Position numbers and translations under genes: made by a program. From an uncultured Lachnospiraceae bacterium (lineage in GTDB: Bacteria; Bacillota; Clostridia; Lachnospirales; Lachnospiraceae), in the NCBI GenBank assembly GCA_902463835.1, contig CABQGZ010000172.1, positions 1-7,234 on the forward strand: 7,234 bases of DNA, in the 5' to 3' direction. How positions within the stretch are numbered: position 1 is the stretch's first letter; each line of letters begins with the position of its first letter. This document shows positions 4,683 through 7,234 of the stretch, piece by piece. The notes under the pieces were generated by a model. That model was not told the origin of the DNA and searched no databases. It saw nothing but the letters and a program-made list of their open reading frames with translations.

Positions 4683-7234
4683 AATTTTTTCCCGCTCTGT
4701 TCCGACGAATCCGCTTTCCGGTTATCAGCATTCCACCCGCCGCGGCAAATATGCATGCAATCGGCACCATCGGGAAAGTATCTCCTGTTTTGGGACTTCC
4801 GCTCACCCCTGTGAAGTCCACACCATCCCAATAGATTCTGGAAAGCTCCATTTTCGCGTCGTCCAAACAGGCGAAGCGCACATAGGCTGTGCTCTCTGAC
4901 AGCTGCTTTACCGCCTTGGTGATCCAGCTTGTAACAATCTCTTCGTCTCCGTCCATGTTCACCGCCTCGATCATGCGATCGTCGATGGCAAGATAATATT
5001 TTCCTCTGTGCTGCACGAAGCTGAAGGTGTGCTCCGCATCAAAATCAAAACGGTTCAGGCATATCAGCATCAATTCCTTTTCCCCATCCCACATGGAAAG
5101 ACGAAGCTGATTATCATTCTGACGCGCCAGCACAAAACACATCATGCTATGCTTGTTGTCCGGTCCCCAGAACTTACTTACGATCGCGGAAGGCGTATCT
5201 CCTATTGTAAGCAATACCAAGTTCTCATTTTGTGGCTTAAACTGCACACGCAGCTTATCCTTCCGCACATCAAAGGGGGAATTGATGCCCACCATTCCAG
5301 TCCCTGTAACAGACAGACCTTTCTTTGTCACTGTCGTTGTGACTGCCCCATTGGTATAGATACCAGGCCTGGTAAATTCCTCTTTTACAAAAGCAATATG
5401 ATTCCATTCCATACCAAATACCTGATCGCTCAGGAAACGAAGATAGACTTTGCTGTCCAACTTACGCAAAAGACTGGTAATCGCATTTGTAATATAGCTT
5501 TCCTCCCCGTCATGCTCAGGCCACTCTAAGATGTCGCCGTCGATGGCCAGATAATATTGACCGTTCTTCTCCACAAAACGCAGCTTATGCGTTGCATCAA
5601 AATCAAAGTTGTCCACCACTGCGATCACTTTCTCCAACACCCCATCCGGCGTCGAGCCAAACAGAGAGATTCGCAGCTGCGTATCATTCTGGCGGCCCAT
5701 TATGAAGGACAGTGCGTTAAAGTCATCCTCCGGAACCACATTGCCCGGCAGGACACCGGCTCCTACCGTATGCATATCGCTGATGGTCAGACCTGCCCAA
5801 CCACCGTCTGAAGGCTTAAACTGTACTTCAATGCTGGTCTCCTTAAGATCGATCTGCTGCTTATAGGAAGCATATCCGTCTCCCTTAAAGGTCAGATCAT
5901 CACCATTCCCTGCCATCTCAAAGCCTGTCACATCCCAATTTGATGTTCCGGGAGCATCCTTTGGCGTATTCTGGAACTTCACATTGGAAAAGCTCCAATC
6001 ATCATAGCAGGCACTGAAGCGATAATGAACGCCATTTTTCGCTGTCATCATTGCGCCTGCCAGATCATTCAGCTGACGACTCCGCAATACCTCACCGTCA
6101 AATACCGCATACCAGTTGCCATGCTCATTGGCAAAGGTCAAGGTATGTACACTGTTAAAATCAAAGTTCTCATACAACTTCAGCTGATAGATCTGCGCTC
6201 CCTCCCATACCTGGAAGCTGAAATTGTTGCCCTTACGTTCCAGGATAAAGGCCATTCCTTTATACTCTTTCATTTCTTTCAGATTTGGAAGCAGGGGCAT
6301 TCCCATATCTTCCGCCAGCGCCAACGTGTTCCACAACCCATCTGCTATGGATAACTGGAATCTCAGCGTAGTGTCTGCCGCTTTCAACGGATGACGATAA
6401 TATGCCGTCCGATACTCTTTTCCCTGTACACCGTATCCCGAGTTCTGATCACCTGTAACTGTGACGCCATTCATCTTCGCCCAGTCTGCATCTGTTGGAT
6501 CTGTCGTTTTCCTTATAAAATTAATATTCTTGATAATAAGTTTATCTGTTGCTCCAAGGCCATCGTTTGGTGCAAAGGATACGATCGTCTTTCCTGCTGA
6601 CTGTGCGGACATCGCTTTCACAAAATTATCGCATACTGCATTTGCGGCCGCATCCCCCTTCTGTACCTCTCCGTCAATGGCAAACGCCCATTGATCGCCG
6701 TCCTTCACAAATTCAAACAAATGATCTTTGGAATAATCAAAACCTTCCAGCCTATGATAATTGAAAAGTCCTCCCGCCTCCGGGAATCCCGCAACATCAA
6801 GTCCATATACGACCAGCGTCTGATCATCCACTTTTTCCAATACAAAATTGATTCTCGTGGTATCTCCGTTACCAAATTCTCCTTTTGCATTTCCAAACTG
6901 AAGAAAGATTTGCTTTCCACTTGTAAGCTCAGACAGATTGAACTTCGCCTGCAATTCTGACACATCGATATCTGCTTCATAACTGGTGCCATGCCCTTCA
7001 AAGCTTGCACCATAAAAGCTTATTTTCCAGTCCTCCTTCGGATTTCCGGTCAATGTGGTTGTCTCACCCAGTGTCCATCCGATCAGGTCATTGGAATTCT
7101 CTGCAAAGTTGATATTTTTAATTGTGACAGTTGTTTCATCTGTAAGTGGTGCAAAGGACACTGTCGTCTTCCCATTACATTGCTCTGACATGGTTTTTAC
7201 AAATGTATCATAAGATTCATTTGCCGTATCGTCT
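4681..7234 (-). CDS. Wall-anchored protein with tandem LamG/concanavalin-like repeats (5' end missing)
   Basis: At least 850 residues; the frame is open to the right window edge, so the N-terminus, signal peptide and possibly a catalytic domain lie outside. Numbering here runs from the first visible Met (7191), which is internal to a repeat and not the start; 14 more in-frame residues precede it, ending ...DTFVKT. The protein consists of one partial and four complete units of about 180-195 residues. Each has a central motif of the type FDFDATHxLxFVxxxGxYYLAIDG and ends in an aromatic strand such as IKNINF or FSNVKF, as expected of jelly-roll LamG-like carbohydrate-binding domains. The C-terminus has a sortase signal: SPKTGD (799-804), a hydrophobic segment (about 808-824) and a basic tail (KRIRRNR). 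The product should be linked to peptidoglycan and display the repeats for glycan binding or adhesion. Few cysteines are present. It is the first visible gene of the operon; the promoter is outside. The precise ligand is unknown, and a large surface glycosidase with this as its C-terminal half is quite possible. Confidence 0.85.
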   Translation of the reverse strand, partial: DDTANESYDTFVKTMSEQCNGKTTVSFAPLTDETTVTIKNINFAENSNDLIGWTLGETTTLTGNPKEDWKISFYGASFEGHGTSYEADIDVSELQAKFNLSELTSGKQIFLQFGNAKGEFGNGDTTRINFVLEKVDDQTLVVYGLDVAGFPEAGGLFNYHRLEGFDYSKDHLFEFVKDGDQWAFAIDGEVQKGDAAANAVCDNFVKAMSAQSAGKTIVSFAPNDGLGATDKLIIKNINFIRKTTDPTDADWAKMNGVTVTGDQNSGYGVQGKEYRTAYYRHPLKAADTTLRFQLSIADGLWNTLALAEDMGMPLLPNLKEMKEYKGMAFILERKGNNFSFQVWEGAQIYQLKLYENFDFNSVHTLTFANEHGNWYAVFDGEVLRSRQLNDLAGAMMTAKNGVHYRFSACYDDWSFSNVKFQNTPKDAPGTSNWDVTGFEMAGNGDDLTFKGDGYASYKQQIDLKETSIEVQFKPSDGGWAGLTISDMHTVGAGVLPGNVVPEDDFNALSFIMGRQNDTQLRISLFGSTPDGVLEKVIAVVDNFDFDATHKLRFVEKNGQYYLAIDGDILEWPEHDGEESYITNAITSLLRKLDSKVYLRFLSDQVFGMEWNHIAFVKEEFTRPGIYTNGAVTTTVTKKGLSVTGTGMVGINSPFDVRKDKLRVQFKPQNENLVLLTIGDTPSAIVSKFWGPDNKHSMMCFVLARQNDNQLRLSMWDGEKELMLICLNRFDFDAEHTFSFVQHRGKYYLAIDDRMIEAVNMDGDEEIVTSWITKAVKQLSESTAYVRFACLDDAKMELSRIYWDGVDFTGVSGSPKTGDTFPMVPIACIFAAAGGMLITGKRIRRNRAGKN
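4684..4797 (-). other. C-terminal sortase sorting signal, variant SPKTGD motif
   Basis: Residues 799-836 of the visible frame read as a cell-wall sorting signal: SPKTGD instead of the canonical LPxTG, an apolar membrane segment FPMVPIACIFAAAGGMLIT, and a basic end with K826, R827, R829, R830, R832 and K835. Variants with PKTGD are common in Clostridia. Sortase cleavage between T802 and G803 is expected from the class rule. No sortase gene is in the window. Confidence 0.85.
4813..5388 (-). repeat. LamG-like repeat unit E
   Basis: Residues 602-793. It includes LRVQFKPQNENLVLLTIGD, ARQNDNQLRLSMWDG and FDFDAEHTFSFVQHRGKYYL (715-734) followed by AIDD. It closes with AYVRFACLD and the strand MELSRIYWDGVDF. 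It is the last repeat before the sorting signal and the closest match to unit D. Confidence 0.8.
5389..5973 (-). repeat. LamG-like repeat unit D
   Basis: Residues 407-601. It includes IEVQFKPSDGGWAGLTISD, GRQNDTQLRISL and FDFDATHKLRFVEKNGQYYL (529-548) followed by AIDGD. It closes with KVYLRFLS...MEWNHIAF. Unit E shares the RQND.QLR and FDFDA.H stretches, and short identical DNA blocks remain between them, for example GTCGATGGC-AGATAATATT near 5535 and 4981. Confidence 0.8.
5974..6516 (-). repeat. LamG-like repeat unit C
   Basis: Residues 226-406. The central motif reads FDFNSVHTLTFANEHGNWYA followed by VFDGEVL (343-369), and the unit closes with HYRFSACYDDWSFSNVKF. It is intermediate between the A/B and D/E types. 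A short linker with TPKDAPGTSNWD leads into unit D. Confidence 0.75.
6517..7104 (-). repeat. LamG-like repeat unit B
   Basis: Residues 30-225. It contains the central strand pair as FDYSKDHLFEFVKDGDQWAF followed by AIDGEV (151-176) and ends in KTIVSFAP...IKNINF. It is closest to unit A and clearly less like units D and E, which points to two subfamilies of repeats. Confidence 0.75.
7105..7234 (-). repeat. LamG-like repeat unit A (C-terminal part only)
   Basis: This is the end of a repeat cut by the window edge. Its residues DTFVKTMSEQCNGKTTVSFA and the closing IKNINF match the end of unit B (DNFVKAMSAQSAGKTIVSFA ... IKNINF) almost position by position. This shows that the visible Met at 7191 is internal and that at least one more repeat lies upstream. 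Confidence 0.85.

Noticed and set aside
4580..4831. Minus-strand open frame of 83 codons across the junction of the stalk and hydrolase genes
   Set aside because: It overlaps the sorting signal and the lipoprotein signal peptide, both of which are clearly real in their own frames.
5008..5529. Plus-strand open frame of 173 codons opposite repeats D and E
   Set aside because: It mirrors the strongly supported repeat protein frame, has no convincing ribosome binding site and its composition (rich in His, Ile, Arg and Thr) looks like an antisense shadow.

Overview
The window looks like an accessory carbohydrate-use locus of a Gram-positive anaerobe, most likely a gut-type member of Bacillota class Clostridia, with Lachnospiraceae the best guess. 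The reasons are AGGAGG-type ribosome binding sites, two lipoprotein signal peptides with lipobox cysteines, a sortase-type C-terminal sorting signal with the variant motif SPKTGD, an LplA-type solute-binding protein and an AraC-type regulator. The family-level assignment is inference. No rRNA, tRNA, CRISPR array, insertion sequence or phage gene was recognised.

Layout. Positions 1-136 hold no recognisable gene; they contain two short inverted repeats. A good extended -10 promoter (137-165) leads into a plus-strand AraC-family regulator (203-1132). A strong hairpin terminator (1140-1171) lies between this gene and a convergent minus-strand operon. Read in its own direction, from the right edge leftwards, that operon encodes: (i) the C-terminal part of a large wall-anchored protein made of tandem concanavalin/LamG-like repeats (4681 to beyond 7234, 5' end outside the window); (ii) a right-handed beta-helix lipoprotein with a GH110-like catalytic pattern (2911-4671); and (iii) an extracellular solute-binding lipoprotein of the LplA/CUT1 type (1208-2872). 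The first two genes are 9 nt apart and the second Shine-Dalgarno overlaps the first stop codon. The third follows after 38 nt.

How the genes may work together (inference). All three operon products should sit on the outer face of the cell. The repeat protein would be fixed to peptidoglycan and could hold a glycan. The beta-helix lipoprotein could trim it, possibly by removing alpha-galactose if the GH110 relationship holds. The binding protein would pass the released sugar to an ABC permease, whose genes are not in the window. The regulator may control the operon. This would be a compact Gram-positive glycan-use locus; substrate and activity are not shown by the sequence.

The main caution is at the right edge. 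The reading frame of the repeat protein stays open to base 7234, and the first methionine visible there lies inside a repeat, so it is not the real start.
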